Assembly (NCBI RefSeq): GCF_013522825.1
Contig: NZ_JAAMQZ010000003.1
Span: 1 to 64,000, forward strand
DNA from: Stutzerimonas stutzeri
GTDB taxonomy: Bacteria > Pseudomonadota > Gammaproteobacteria > Pseudomonadales > Pseudomonadaceae
Direction of reading: 5' to 3'
DNA: 64,000 nucleotides
Positions 32,637 to 41,857 of this stretch are shown here, in pieces. Positions within the stretch are counted from its first letter, which is position 1; each line of letters begins with the position of its first letter. A program made the translations under genes and the position numbers. The notes beneath the pieces are model-generated. The model had not been told where the DNA came from, made no database searches, and worked only from the letters and a program-made list of their open reading frames with translations.

Positions 32637-32672
32637 CGAAGCCCGCCAGCGCTTGGGGCGTGACGGGCTTCG
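32637..32672 (-). terminator. terminator-like hairpin after pstS
   Basis: CGAAGCCCG pairs with CGGGCTTCG (9 base pairs) about 45 bases after the pstS stop. The T-run after it is weak (TTGTGTT). It separates pstS from the pstC promoter. Confidence 0.65.
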
Positions 32673-32681
32673 TGGCACAGG

Positions 32682-32703
32682 CCTGACGGCACACGCCGTC
32701 AGG
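32682..32703 (-). repeat. 3' hairpin of pstS, shared with the TAXI gene
   Basis: CCTGACGGC pairs with GCCGTCAGG across a 4-base loop, starting 11 bases after the pstS stop codon. Nearly the same sequence follows the TAXI binding-protein gene at 51518-51541. Confidence 0.85.
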
Positions 32704-32714
32704 TCGGCGGCGTG

Positions 32715-33680
32715 TTACAGGCCCAGTTCCTTCAGAGCCTTGTCAGCCACGTTCTTCGGCAGCGGGATGTAGCCATCCTTGACCACGACATCCTGGCCTT
32801 CCTTGGACATCACCAGCTTGATGAACTCTGCATCCAGCGGGCTCAGCGGCTTGTTCGGCGCCTTGTTGACGTAGACGTAGAAGAAGCGTGCCAGCGGGAA
32901 CTTGCCAGCCAGAGCGTTTTCCTCGTTGGCCTCGAAGGCTTCGCCACCCTTGGACAGCGGTACGGCGCGAACGCTGGAGGTCTTGTAGCCGATACCGGAG
33001 TAGCCAATGGCGTTCAGGGTGCTGGAGATCGACTGCACAACCGAAGCCGAACCCGGCTGCTCGTTGACGTTCGCCTTGAAGTCGCCTTTACAGAGGGCCT
33101 CTTCCTTGAAGTAGCCATAGGTGCCGGATACCGAGTTGCGACCGAACAGCTGGATCGGCTTGCTCGCCCACTCACCGGTCAGGCCCAGGTCACCCCAGGT
33201 CTTGATGTCCTGCGCGCCACCGCACAGGCGGGTGCTGGAGAAGATGCCGTCGATCTGCTCGATGTCCAGGCTCTTGATCGGGTTGTCCTTGTGCACGAAA
33301 ACGGCCAGGGCGTCGATGGCGACCGGTACGGCGGTCGGCTTGTAGCCGTACTTCTCTTCGAAGGCCTGGATTTCGTTGTCCTTCATGGGACGGCTCATCG
33401 GGCCCATGTTGGCGGTGCCCTCGGTCAACGCTGGCGGTGCGGTGGAAGAACCGGCAGCCTGGATTTGAATGTTCACGTTCGGGTAGCTGCGCTTGAACTC
33501 TTCAGCCCACAGGGTCATCAGGTTGGCCAGCGAATCGGAACCGACACTGGAGAGGTTGCCGGAGACGCCGGAAGTCTTCTCGTAGCTCGGCAGGGCCGGG
33601 TCAACAGCCGCAACCGCGCTGGCTGCGCCTACACCAGCGGCTACAAAGGTCAGGGCCGCCATCAAACGATTCAGTTTCAT
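32715..33680 (-). CDS. pstS: periplasmic phosphate-binding protein
   Basis: Captures phosphate for the Pst importer. The 321-residue precursor has a signal peptide ([25 protein letters not shown]). Residues in [16 protein letters not shown] and [12 protein letters not shown] fit the phosphate-binding loops of the family. It has its own PhoB-type promoter at 33750-33783 and is followed by two hairpins, consistent with separate, high-level expression relative to pstCAB. Confidence 0.95.
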   Translation of the reverse strand: MKLNRLMAALTFVAAGVGAASAVAAVDPALPSYEKTSGVSGNLSSVGSDSLANLMTLWAEEFKRSYPNVNIQIQAAGSSTAPPALTEGTANMGPMSRPMKDNEIQAFEEKYGYKPTAVPVAIDALAVFVHKDNPIKSLDIEQIDGIFSSTRLCGGAQDIKTWGDLGLTGEWASKPIQLFGRNSVSGTYGYFKEEALCKGDFKANVNEQPGSASVVQSISSTLNAIGYSGIGYKTSSVRAVPLSKGGEAFEANEENALAGKFPLARFFYVYVNKAPNKPLSPLDAEFIKLVMSKEGQDVVVKDGYIPLPKNVADKALKELGL

Positions 33681-33749
33681 TCCATGCTCCTAGCAGGGTT
33701 GTGTTCGAGTGTGTTGGAACGGAGGCCATTGTCTGCAGGCCTTGTGACC

Positions 33750-33783
33750 ACTCTATGAATCGAATATGACAATCTGGTGACGC
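33750..33783 (-). promoter_or_regulatory. PhoB box and -10 element of pstS
   Basis: On the minus strand GCGTCAC-CAGA-TTGTCAT (33783-33766) matches a Pho box. Ten bases later is TAGAGT (33755-33750). The spacing is the same as before pstC. A third, weaker 7-mer (GATTCAT) follows with 4-base spacing. Confidence 0.8.
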
Positions 33784-33899
33784 TCAACCCTTGATCCATA
33801 TCGGTCGCTGCCGTCATATACAGCCGCTATACTCGGCCCCGCCCGCGCTATCGCGGGCCTTTTCGCGCCAGAACGACAAGCGCGCCGCGAGCTTATCCG

Positions 33900-34301
33900 A
33901 TGAAAGAATACGAACAGGAAGATCCAATTCCCCAGGGCGACCTGGCCCTGCAACTGACGGCCCTGCCGCGTGAAACCAATGGTTTTGGCGACATCTATGG
34001 TGGCTGGCTGGTATCGCAGATGGACCTGGCCGGAACCGCCATGGCCAGCCGCGTGGCCTCGGGCCGGGTGGCGACCGTTTCCATCGACCGCATGGCCTTC
34101 ATGGTGCCGGTGGCGGTGGGCGCGCAGCTGTCCTTCTATACGCAGACCCTGGATGTGGGCCGCAGCTCGATCCGCATGCTGGTGGAAGTCTGGAGCGATG
34201 ATCCGGTTTCCAGCGAATGGCGCAAGGTCACCGAAGCGGTATTCGTCTTCGTCGCCATCGACAGCACCGGTCGCACCCGCTCGGTAACGCCGCGCCGCTG
34301 A
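33900..34301 (+). CDS. acyl-CoA thioesterase, YciA/hotdog family
   Basis: Hydrolyses acyl-CoA to free acid and CoA. The 133-residue protein is a single hotdog domain with ETNGFGDIYGGWLVSQMD near the N-terminus, containing the family's N-x-x-G-x-x-x-GG-x-x-x-x-x-D catalytic region, and a SIDRMAFMVPV strand. Substrate chain length cannot be read from sequence. It diverges from pstS. Confidence 0.88.
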   Translation: MKEYEQEDPIPQGDLALQLTALPRETNGFGDIYGGWLVSQMDLAGTAMASRVASGRVATVSIDRMAFMVPVAVGAQLSFYTQTLDVGRSSIRMLVEVWSDDPVSSEWRKVTEAVFVFVAIDSTGRTRSVTPRR

Positions 34302-34366
34302 GCATCAGCGGCGCAGAACACTTGCGTGTCGCCTGCCGAGCCGCCAGGATTCGGCAACCTGCATTG

Positions 34367-35287
34367 ATGGATGTATCCGTGACCCCGCTCCTGCTCGCTC
34401 TCTGGCCCCTGTTCGCCCTGATCGTCGCCGGCTACTTCATGCGCCGGCACGGTTTTCCCAACGATGACTTCTGGCCCGGCGCCGAACGGATCAACTACTT
34501 CATCCTGTTCCCCGCCCTGCTGTTCAGCAGCCTGGCCAGCGCACCGCTGGGCAATCCGGCCTTGCCACGCCTGGCGGCGGCCGTGCTGCTCGCCCTGGGT
34601 CTGGCCTGGATCGCCCTGCTGGTCACCCGCCGCCTGCGCGGTTGGCCGGCGGCGCGCTTCGGTGCCATCGCCCAGGGCACCCTGCGCTTCAATACCTATC
34701 TGGGGCTGGCCGCGGTCGGCAGCCTGTTCGGCAGCGAGGGCCTGGCACTGGCCGCGCTGATGCTGGCGCTGATGGTGCCGACGGTGAACGTCATGTCGGT
34801 CTGGGCGCTGACCGCCGAACGCGGCGTCAGCGTCCGTTCGCTGCTGCTGCCGATCATCAGGAACCCGCTGATTCTCGCCTGCCTGGCTGGCGCGCTGGTC
34901 AACCTTTCCGGTCTCGGCCTGCCGGGCGGCACCGACCGCCTGCTCGGCCTGCTGGCCGCCGCCAGCCTGCCTCTGGGCCTGCTCTGCGTCGGCGCCGCGC
35001 TGAAACCGCAGGAACTCGGCGGTGAAGTACCCGTGCTGGGCTGGAACAGCGCCCTGCGCCTGCTGGCCGTACCGCTGCTGGCTTATGGCGTAGCGCTGGC
35101 GCTCGGATTGCCGTCGATGGAAACGACCATCCTGGTACTGTTCTTCGCCCTGCCCACCGCCCCTACCGCCTACGTCCTGACCCGCCAACTGGGTGGCGAC
35201 AGCCATCTGATGGCCGGCATCATCACCCTGCAAACCCTGCTGGCGGCGGCAAGCCTGCCGCTGGTGCTGTTACTGCTGGGCGGCTGA
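34367..35287 (+). CDS. AEC family transporter
   Basis: Inner-membrane protein of 306 residues with about ten hydrophobic segments in two halves, matching the auxin efflux carrier family, which in bacteria exports or exchanges small organic acids such as malonate or malate. I chose the ATG at 34367 (MDVSVTPLLLALWPLFALI) because it starts directly with the first membrane helix. No substrate can be assigned. Confidence 0.85.
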   Translation: MDVSVTPLLLALWPLFALIVAGYFMRRHGFPNDDFWPGAERINYFILFPALLFSSLASAPLGNPALPRLAAAVLLALGLAWIALLVTRRLRGWPAARFGAIAQGTLRFNTYLGLAAVGSLFGSEGLALAALMLALMVPTVNVMSVWALTAERGVSVRSLLLPIIRNPLILACLAGALVNLSGLGLPGGTDRLLGLLAAASLPLGLLCVGAALKPQELGGEVPVLGWNSALRLLAVPLLAYGVALALGLPSMETTILVLFFALPTAPTAYVLTRQLGGDSHLMAGIITLQTLLAAASLPLVLLLLGG

Positions 35288-35297
35288 TCCCGCGCGC

Positions 35298-35750
35298 TCA
35301 GCGCACCACCTGGCTCTTGAGCAACCGCACCAGCCCCACCATCATCGCCACACCGAAGGCCAGCATGACCAGCATCGGCCCCGCATGACCGACCAGCTCC
35401 TGCAACCCGATCAGGCCTTGGCGCACCAATGTGATGCTGAAGCGCACACGCCCGTCATCCGCAACCACATAGGCGCCCTGCTCCCAAATCTCATACGCGG
35501 CCTGCAATGGCAGCAATGACAATGGCAGGAGGATCAGGCAGAGCCAGTAGCCGCCGCGCCGACGCGGCCCCAACAGCCCCCACGGCTGGTAGCAGGCACG
35601 GATCAACTGGAAGAAACAGAGCGCGTAATAGCTGGCCAGCAACACCTGAAACCCGCTGACCAGCCCCGGCCTCGCCCACGCCACAACGAGCGCAAGCCCA
35701 ACCACCAACAGACTGAGCAGCGCCCAGACCACAAAAAAGAAGGTTTTCAT
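35298..35750 (-). CDS. small membrane protein of unknown function
   Basis: 150 residues with four probable membrane helices (about 5-27, 32-50, 68-88 and 120-142) and an exposed loop containing EIWEQGAYVVADDGRVRF. I do not recognise the family. GGCAGGGA lies upstream of the start at 35750. It is convergent with the AEC transporter gene, 10 bases apart. Confidence 0.7.
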   Translation of the reverse strand: MKTFFFVVWALLSLLVVGLALVVAWARPGLVSGFQVLLASYYALCFFQLIRACYQPWGLLGPRRRGGYWLCLILLPLSLLPLQAAYEIWEQGAYVVADDGRVRFSITLVRQGLIGLQELVGHAGPMLVMLAFGVAMMVGLVRLLKSQVVR

Positions 35751-35910
35751 TCCCTGCCCCAGACCGTCGATTCACGGCAAAGGCGCATCGGAACAGAATC
35801 AGCCGGGCGATACCTTCAACCGCTTCACGAATCCGTGCTTCTTCGCTCGATGGGCGCGCCAAGTTAAAGGATATGGAGCAGGCTAGATACGGTGAGAACC
35901 GGCGCTTTGC

Positions 35911-36116
35911 TCGTCGGATTACGCCTGCTGATCGTCGGGTTACGCCTTCGGCTAACACGACCTACAAAGGCGGGCTCTGCGCTGTTGTAGGTCGGGTCAC
36001 GCTTCACCGACCCGACAAGCGAGCGGCCAGGCGCATTAAATGCCGAGCGGTCAAACATGGATGGTCGCATTACACCGTCGGATCGTCGGATTACGCCTTC
36101 GGCTAATTCGACCTAC
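35911..36116. repeat. composite dispersed repeat, copy 2 (inverted) plus an extra arm
   Basis: 35987-36116 is the reverse complement of the repeat at 8072-8193, with arm B at the left (GTAGGTCGGGTCACGCTTCA) and arm A at the right (ending 'ttcgacctac'). A further arm A lies at 35911-35974. The 449-base gap 35751-36199 holds only these repeats as far as I can see. Confidence 0.8.
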
Positions 36117-36199
36117 AACAGCCTGCACCTTGGATATTCGCGGATAAATCCGCTCCCACGAAAGAGGATTGCTCCACCAACACGTAACGGGGACACAGC

Positions 36200-38035
36200 C
36201 TAAAACAAACCCAACTGCTGCCCCTGCTCGGCACTCTTCTTCACCTCGTACTCCTGCGCTTGCGGCTCATTCAGCGCCAACCTCTGCGCCAGCCCGGCGG
36301 CGCGTTCGGCACGGGTGGTGACGGCTTCAGCAATGCGTGCAGGCAAGGCCCAGATTTCAACCTTGTCTCTGGCGCGGGTAATGCCGGTGTAGAACAGCGA
36401 GCGGGTCAGCAGCGGACCGGGCTGTTCCGGCAGGGCCAGCAGCACTTCATCGAATTCCGAGCCCTGGCTCTTGTGGACGGTCATGGCGAAGGCGCTGTCG
36501 TGACTGGGCAGGCGGGCCGGAGCGAAGCCGCGATAGCCTTCGTCGCCCTCGAAATAGACGCGCAGGCCCTGCGCGCTCATCAGGCACAGACCGATATCGC
36601 CATTGAACAGGCCAAGGGCGTAGTCGTTCTGTCGCACCATCACCGCGCGCCCCGGATACCAGCGTTCGCGGGGCGCCACGCCGAGGCGGCGCTTGAGCCG
36701 TGTTTCCAGTGCTTCGTTGAGGCCGGTGACGCCGAAAGCGCCTTCGCGCTGGGCGGTAAGGGCGCGAAAACCGTTGAATGCGGCGAAGGCCGACGCCGGA
36801 TAGGCCTGCCGTGCGGCTTGTAGATAAGGTGCATAGCCCTGTTCGAGACGCTCGACGAGGACCGTGGCGTTGGGCGCCGGATTCCAGGCCAGGTCCGGGC
36901 GATTTTCCTGCAGCAACTTGACGGTGCCCTTGGCATCGCCGTCATTGATTCGCCGCGCCAGCTCGCCGATACCGCTGTCGCCGGCGAAGCGGTGGCTGTG
37001 AGTCAGCAGCACCACGGCATCGCCCAGCCGTGAACGTGGCGCCTCCAGCGGCACGGACTGTCCGGTGATGCGTTGCAGATCGAGGGCGGCCTGGGCATCG
37101 AAGCCGCGCCCTTCGCAGAGTTCGGCGAACACCGCGCCGGCCTCCACCGCCGCCAGTTGGTCCTTGTCGCCGAGCAGGATCAGCCGCGCCTTCGGCGGCA
37201 GGGCGGCGACCAGCTTGGCCATCAGCGCCAGATCGACCATCGAGGCTTCGTCCACCACCAGTACGTCCAGCGGCAGCGGATTCGCCGCGTCATGACGCAC
37301 CCTGGGACTGTCGCCGCGACTGCCGAGCAGCCGGTGCAGGGTGCGCGCCTCGTCGGGCAGCACCGCCTTGATCGCATCGCTGACCGGCAGGCCGGCCTTG
37401 GCACTGCGGATCGCCTCGGCCATGCGCGCCGCGGCCTTGCCGGTGGGCGCCGCCAGACCGATGGCCAGGCGCTCGCTGCCCGGTTGTTCCAGCAACGCCG
37501 CCAGCAGGCGCACCACGGTGGTGGTCTTGCCGGTGCCGGGACCGCCGGAAATCACCGCCAGCCGGCGGCGCACCGCCTGCGCCGCCGCCAGCCGCTGCCA
37601 GTCGGGACTTTGCTGGTTGAAAGCGAACAGCCGCGCCAGGCTGTCGCCCAGTTGCGTTTCATCCACCTCCGGCTTATCGGCGGCACGCGCCAGCAGCTGT
37701 TCGGCAAGCTGTTGTTCGTAGGCCTGGTAGCGGGCCAGATACAGGCGCTCGGCGTCGAGAATCAGCGGCGCATAGTCGCCCGGTCCACCGACCAGTGGCG
37801 AGCCTTGCAGTTGTTTGCGCCAGATATCCAGCGGCGGCAGGCTCGACTCGCTGTCCGGCCAGGGCCGTCTGCCGGCGAAACGCGCCAGCGGTACGCAGAC
37901 ATCGCCCCGGCCCAGCGCCTCGCAGCACAGCGCGGCGGCAATCAATACCGCTTCGGGTGCTTCGGGATCGAGGCGTTGCAGGCTGGCAACGAAGGCACGT
38001 TCCAGCGCGCCGAGGGGCAGTTCGGCCAGGCTCAT
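36200..38035 (-). CDS. recD: exonuclease V subunit alpha (RecD)
   Basis: The 5'-3' helicase subunit of RecBCD. The start at 38035 (MSLAELPLGALERAFVASLQ) gives 611 residues, the E. coli length; the upstream frame runs through REP DNA. Walker A GGPGTGKTTT is at 164-173, DEASMVDLALM is the Walker B region and VHKSQGSEFDEV is helicase motif V. It follows recB after a REP pair. Confidence 0.95.
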   Translation of the reverse strand: MSLAELPLGALERAFVASLQRLDPEAPEAVLIAAALCCEALGRGDVCVPLARFAGRRPWPDSESSLPPLDIWRKQLQGSPLVGGPGDYAPLILDAERLYLARYQAYEQQLAEQLLARAADKPEVDETQLGDSLARLFAFNQQSPDWQRLAAAQAVRRRLAVISGGPGTGKTTTVVRLLAALLEQPGSERLAIGLAAPTGKAAARMAEAIRSAKAGLPVSDAIKAVLPDEARTLHRLLGSRGDSPRVRHDAANPLPLDVLVVDEASMVDLALMAKLVAALPPKARLILLGDKDQLAAVEAGAVFAELCEGRGFDAQAALDLQRITGQSVPLEAPRSRLGDAVVLLTHSHRFAGDSGIGELARRINDGDAKGTVKLLQENRPDLAWNPAPNATVLVERLEQGYAPYLQAARQAYPASAFAAFNGFRALTAQREGAFGVTGLNEALETRLKRRLGVAPRERWYPGRAVMVRQNDYALGLFNGDIGLCLMSAQGLRVYFEGDEGYRGFAPARLPSHDSAFAMTVHKSQGSEFDEVLLALPEQPGPLLTRSLFYTGITRARDKVEIWALPARIAEAVTTRAERAAGLAQRLALNEPQAQEYEVKKSAEQGQQLGLF

Positions 38036-38053
38036 GGCGCAACCTCCGCGACC

Positions 38054-38121
38054 GTAGGAGCCAGCTTGCTGGCGATCCGTGGTTCTGTGATGAAAGGCAT
38101 CGCCAGCAAGCTGGCTCCTAC
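38054..38121. repeat. REP pair between recB and recD
   Basis: GTAGGAGCCAGCTTGCTGGC at 38054 and its exact inverse ending at 38121 give a perfect 23-base inverted repeat separated by 22 bases. It is of the common Pseudomonas type and differs from the REP elements elsewhere in the window. Confidence 0.9.
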
Positions 38122-38135
38122 AGGGGCAGTGCGCA

Positions 38136-41100
38136 TCATTTGCCTTCCTCGAACAGCCGGTCCAGTGCATCGAGCAGCGAGTCATCGGGACGGGCGAAGT
38201 AGACACCGGCCTCGGGCATGCCGCGCAGGAACAGGTAGAAAGCGCCGCCCAGCTGCTCGTCGCGGAAGTCGGCCAAGCGCTGGCGCAGGAAGCGACGCAG
38301 AGCGACCAGATAGATCAGGTATTGCAGGTAGTAATGTTCGCCCGCCAGCGCCTGCAGCAATCGCTCGCCGCCGTAGTAGCTGGCGTCCGGGCCGAGCCAG
38401 TTGGACTTGTAATCGGCGATGTACCAGCGCCCGTCGTGCTCGAAGGTCAGGTCGATAAATCCCTTGAGAAAGCCGCGCAGGGTATCGAACTCCAACCGTG
38501 ACGCCGCCTCGCGCAGGGGCCGGGGCAGACCGCTGGCCGGATCGCTCAGCAGCGCGCGCAGCCGCGTGACATCGAGCTGACGCACCGGGAAGGTGAAGCT
38601 CAGTTCCGGCAATCTTCGCGTCGGCTGCAGGCCGGCCAGGGTCAGTCCTGCGCCATCGAGGTCGGTATCCAGCACCTGTTGCAACTGCCGGCAGGCGACC
38701 TCGCTCCAGTCGGCTGACAGCCCATAGGCCTGCAGACCGGCTTCGACCAGCCCGGCCAGTTGGCCCTTGCCACGCACCCAGTCTTCAAGGATCGCATGCA
38801 GGCAGGTGCCGGCACGGGCGCCACGGGGAAAGGCGAAAAAGCCGCTGCCCGGCTCGGCAGCATCGGGCATGGCCAAGGCATCGCGATCCGGCGCTTCCAT
38901 GTGCATGCCGGCAGCCAGGCCGGAGAAGCTGCCGATGCGCCAGGCACTGTAGAGGCTGCGGTTCAGTTGCGACAGCTGCTGGGGCGCTAGCGCACGGCCC
39001 GGCCCCTGGGCGCTGCTTTCACGGGTTTCCAGCGGCAGACAGGCCAGCGTGCCTTCGCTTTCATCCACCAGACGCTCGATGGCGGTGCGCAGGCTGGCGC
39101 CGTTCAGATCGGCCAGGTGCTTGCCCAGCTCGTGCAGCGGCTGCTCGCCGGGCAAGCCGCGACCGTGCAGCAGCCAGGCCAGGGCGCTGCTGTGCAGCCC
39201 CTCTTCCGGCAGGCTGCCGTCCTTCTTTTCCTTCGGCAGCGCCACCGGCCCCCAGTGCAGCCAGAGCCGATCACGCGCGCGGGTCAGCGCGACGTAGGCC
39301 AGGCGCAACTGTTCGGCGAAGATTTCCCGACGCGCACGCTGCAGGTTTTCCTCCAGTTCATCGCTGCCCAGATCCAGCAGCGGCTGGCCCTGCTCGTCAT
39401 GACAACGGGCGCTGTCGCGGTGCTTGCCCAGCAGCCTGCCGTCCCAGAGGAAGGGACAGAACACCAGCGGGTACTCCAGCCCCTTGCTGGTGTGGATGGT
39501 GACGATCTGCACCCGTTCGGCATCGCTTTCCAGGCGCAGCAGGGCATCCTCGCCCCCCCCTTCGCTGCCGCGCTGGGCGTTGAACCAGCTCAGCAGGGGT
39601 TCGAGGCCGGGGCGCAGCAGGCTTTCGGCCTGCAGCAGTTCGCCGAGATGCAGCAGGTTGGTCAGCCGCCGTTCGCCATCGACCCGCGCCAGCAGGCGTT
39701 CGGCCACGGCCTGTTCGTCCAGCCAGGCACGGAACACGCGCATAAAGCCCTGCTGCTGCCAGAGCTGGTGATAGCGCTCGGCGGCTTCGCGCTCGGCATC
39801 CCACTGTTGCTGATCGTCCTGGCAGCGGGCGAGATCGGCGGCGCTGCGGCCCAGCAACCGCGTGGCCAGAGCGTAGCGCAGCAGGCCTTCGCGACCCGGC
39901 TCGGCATAGGCGGCCAGCACGGCAGCCAGCTCGCCAGCTTCCTCGCTGCCCCAGACGCTGTCGCGCCCACGGCGCACGCTGGGCACGCCACGCGCGGCCA
40001 GCTCATCGGCGATCATCCCGGCCTGGCGATGATTGGCCACCAGTACGGCGATATCACCGCCCTTGAGCGGAGTGAACTGGCCATCCCTGTCGAAACCGGC
40101 ACGGCCCTCGGCGGCAGCCGCCAGTTGCAGGGCGATACGCCGCGCGCAATCGCTGGCCGCCCGCTCGGCGGCCTCGGCCTTGTTGAGGGCATCGTCATCG
40201 AGCCAGATCAGCGACAGCGGCGCCGCTGTCTCCTCCTCATCCAGGCGCAGGGTCGCGCGCGGTTTGTCGGCAGCGCCCACCGGCGGGTATTGCAGATCCG
40301 CCTGGGCAAAGGGCTGTGGATGATCGAACAGCAGATTCAGTGCATCGATCAGTTGCGGCGTCGAACGGTAATTGGTCGGCAGGTTGTAGGGTGCTGCGGC
40401 CTGTTCGCGGGCCTGGATATAGGTCGCCAGATCGGCGCCGCGAAAGGCATAAATGGCCTGTTTGGGATCGCCGACGAAGCACAGCGAGGCTTCACTGCCC
40501 CTGGCGTAGATGCGGTCGAAGATGGCGTACTGGATCGGGTCGGTGTCCTGGAACTCATCGATCAGCGCCAGCGGATAGGTGCTGCGCAAGGAGACCGCCA
40601 GATCATCGCCCACCGGCCCCTGCAGCGCCTGATCGAGACGGTTGAGCAGGTCGTCGAAGGCCAGCAGACGCTGCGCCGCCTTGCGCTCGGGCAGCTCGCG
40701 ATTGAGCCGTTCGAGCAACGCCACCTGCAACGCGATCAGCCGTTGCCGGCCAGCCGGCAGCGCTTCGGCCAGCGCGTCGCTCAGCGTATCCAGCGCTTCG
40801 GCCAGCTCGCACAGCGGCGCTGCGTGGCCCTTCTTGCAGGCCTTGCCCAAGGCACGGGCACCGAACTTGAGCAGGCCGTCCGGGGCATCGTAGATCGCCG
40901 CCGGGTCGGCGAACCAGGCATCCAGTTCACTCGCCCAGGGTTCGAATTTGATGCTCTTGTGTGTGCTCTGGCTGAGACCACCGTGGGCGTGCAGCTCGTC
41001 GATCCAGGCCCTGCCCGTCGCCTGCCAGAGCGCGGCGGCGCGCTGCCAGGCCGGCTCGATGGCGGACAGGTCAGCCAGCACCGGCGGCTCATGCGGCTCG

Positions 41101-41687
41101 ACCCGCAGATAGGGTTTGCCCAGGTGGCTGCGCAGGCGCTGGCGCAACCATGCCGGAGTGATCTTCTGCTTGACCAGAAAGCGTGCCCAGGCCGGATCGG
41201 CCTCTGCCAGCTCGCTGCGCCAGGCATCGGCCAGCAGTGCATCGATGATCTCGCGGTCATCGGCGGTCAGCTCGCTGTCGAAATCACCACCGGCCTCGAA
41301 GGCGGCGTCCTGCAGGGCGCGCTGACAGAAACCGTGGATGGTGAAGATTGCCGCCTCGTCGAAGCCATGCACCGCCAGCAGCAAGCGCCGCCGCGAAGCC
41401 TCGTCGGGATGGCGGGCATGCAGGCGGTTGAGAAAGGCGTCCTCGCTTGGCGTGCCCTCGTAGACCGCCAGCAGTTCGGCCAGCCGCGCACGGATGCGCT
41501 CGCGCAACTCGGCGGTGGCGGCGGTGGTGTAGGTGACGACCAGAATCTGCCCCACCGACAGCTGCCGTTCCAGCAACAGCCGGGCGTAGAGCGCGGTGAG
41601 CGTCCAGGTCTTGCCGGTGCCGGCGCTGGCTTCGATCAGCCGGCGACCGTCGAAGGGCGAATCGAGCAGATCGAGTTCAAGATGCAT
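38136..41687 (-). CDS. recB: exonuclease V subunit beta (RecB)
   Basis: Contains the 3'-5' helicase and the nuclease of RecBCD, which processes double-strand ends and degrades foreign linear DNA. The 1183-residue protein has Walker A EASAGTGKTW (19-28), DEFQDTDPIQY (motif II), and a C-terminal nuclease domain with FIDLTFEHDGRWYIADYKSN, which carries the catalytic D-(x)-DYK residues. I prefer the ATG at 41687. A GTG at 41696 would add three residues and overlap the end of the hsdR remnant by four bases; neither has a good Shine-Dalgarno. Confidence 0.95.
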   Translation of the reverse strand: MHLELDLLDSPFDGRRLIEASAGTGKTWTLTALYARLLLERQLSVGQILVVTYTTAATAELRERIRARLAELLAVYEGTPSEDAFLNRLHARHPDEASRRRLLLAVHGFDEAAIFTIHGFCQRALQDAAFEAGGDFDSELTADDREIIDALLADAWRSELAEADPAWARFLVKQKITPAWLRQRLRSHLGKPYLRVEPHEPPVLADLSAIEPAWQRAAALWQATGRAWIDELHAHGGLSQSTHKSIKFEPWASELDAWFADPAAIYDAPDGLLKFGARALGKACKKGHAAPLCELAEALDTLSDALAEALPAGRQRLIALQVALLERLNRELPERKAAQRLLAFDDLLNRLDQALQGPVGDDLAVSLRSTYPLALIDEFQDTDPIQYAIFDRIYARGSEASLCFVGDPKQAIYAFRGADLATYIQAREQAAAPYNLPTNYRSTPQLIDALNLLFDHPQPFAQADLQYPPVGAADKPRATLRLDEEETAAPLSLIWLDDDALNKAEAAERAASDCARRIALQLAAAAEGRAGFDRDGQFTPLKGGDIAVLVANHRQAGMIADELAARGVPSVRRGRDSVWGSEEAGELAAVLAAYAEPGREGLLRYALATRLLGRSAADLARCQDDQQQWDAEREAAERYHQLWQQQGFMRVFRAWLDEQAVAERLLARVDGERRLTNLLHLGELLQAESLLRPGLEPLLSWFNAQRGSEGGGEDALLRLESDAERVQIVTIHTSKGLEYPLVFCPFLWDGRLLGKHRDSARCHDEQGQPLLDLGSDELEENLQRARREIFAEQLRLAYVALTRARDRLWLHWGPVALPKEKKDGSLPEEGLHSSALAWLLHGRGLPGEQPLHELGKHLADLNGASLRTAIERLVDESEGTLACLPLETRESSAQGPGRALAPQQLSQLNRSLYSAWRIGSFSGLAAGMHMEAPDRDALAMPDAAEPGSGFFAFPRGARAGTCLHAILEDWVRGKGQLAGLVEAGLQAYGLSADWSEVACRQLQQVLDTDLDGAGLTLAGLQPTRRLPELSFTFPVRQLDVTRLRALLSDPASGLPRPLREAASRLEFDTLRGFLKGFIDLTFEHDGRWYIADYKSNWLGPDASYYGGERLLQALAGEHYYLQYLIYLVALRRFLRQRLADFRDEQLGGAFYLFLRGMPEAGVYFARPDDSLLDALDRLFEEGK

Positions 41688-41692
41688 GGGCG

Positions 41693-41811
41693 TCACAACC
41701 AGGTTTCACAACGTTTGGCAGCCTGCTCCAGCACCCGTCGCGCCGTTTCTTGCTATAGCCCAGCGCGCCGAACCATTGCAGTGCTTCTTTTTCAAGCGGG
41801 TCTTCGGTCAT
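41693..41811 (-). pseudogene. internally deleted hsdR remnant (type I restriction subunit)
   Basis: From an ATG at 41811, with AAGGA about 10 bases upstream, the frame reads MTEDPLEKEALQWFGALGYS, which I recognise as the N-terminus of type I restriction HsdR proteins. From 41752 a different frame reads QETARRVLEQAAKRCETWL and stops at 41693, which resembles the extreme C-terminus of the same family (…QEKATQTVLEQAE… type). So about 20 first and 19 last codons appear joined out of frame, with the whole interior lost. Recognition is from memory and on short segments; the order and orientation of both ends support it. Confidence 0.65.
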
Positions 41812-41857
41812 TGCTCGATCCTTGATCCATGCACACAGCCGCTTGTCAGTCCACAGC

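Noticed and set aside
39117..41825. A 902-codon open frame on the + strand opposite recB
   Set aside because: Antisense shadow of recB with biased composition and no recognisable domain.
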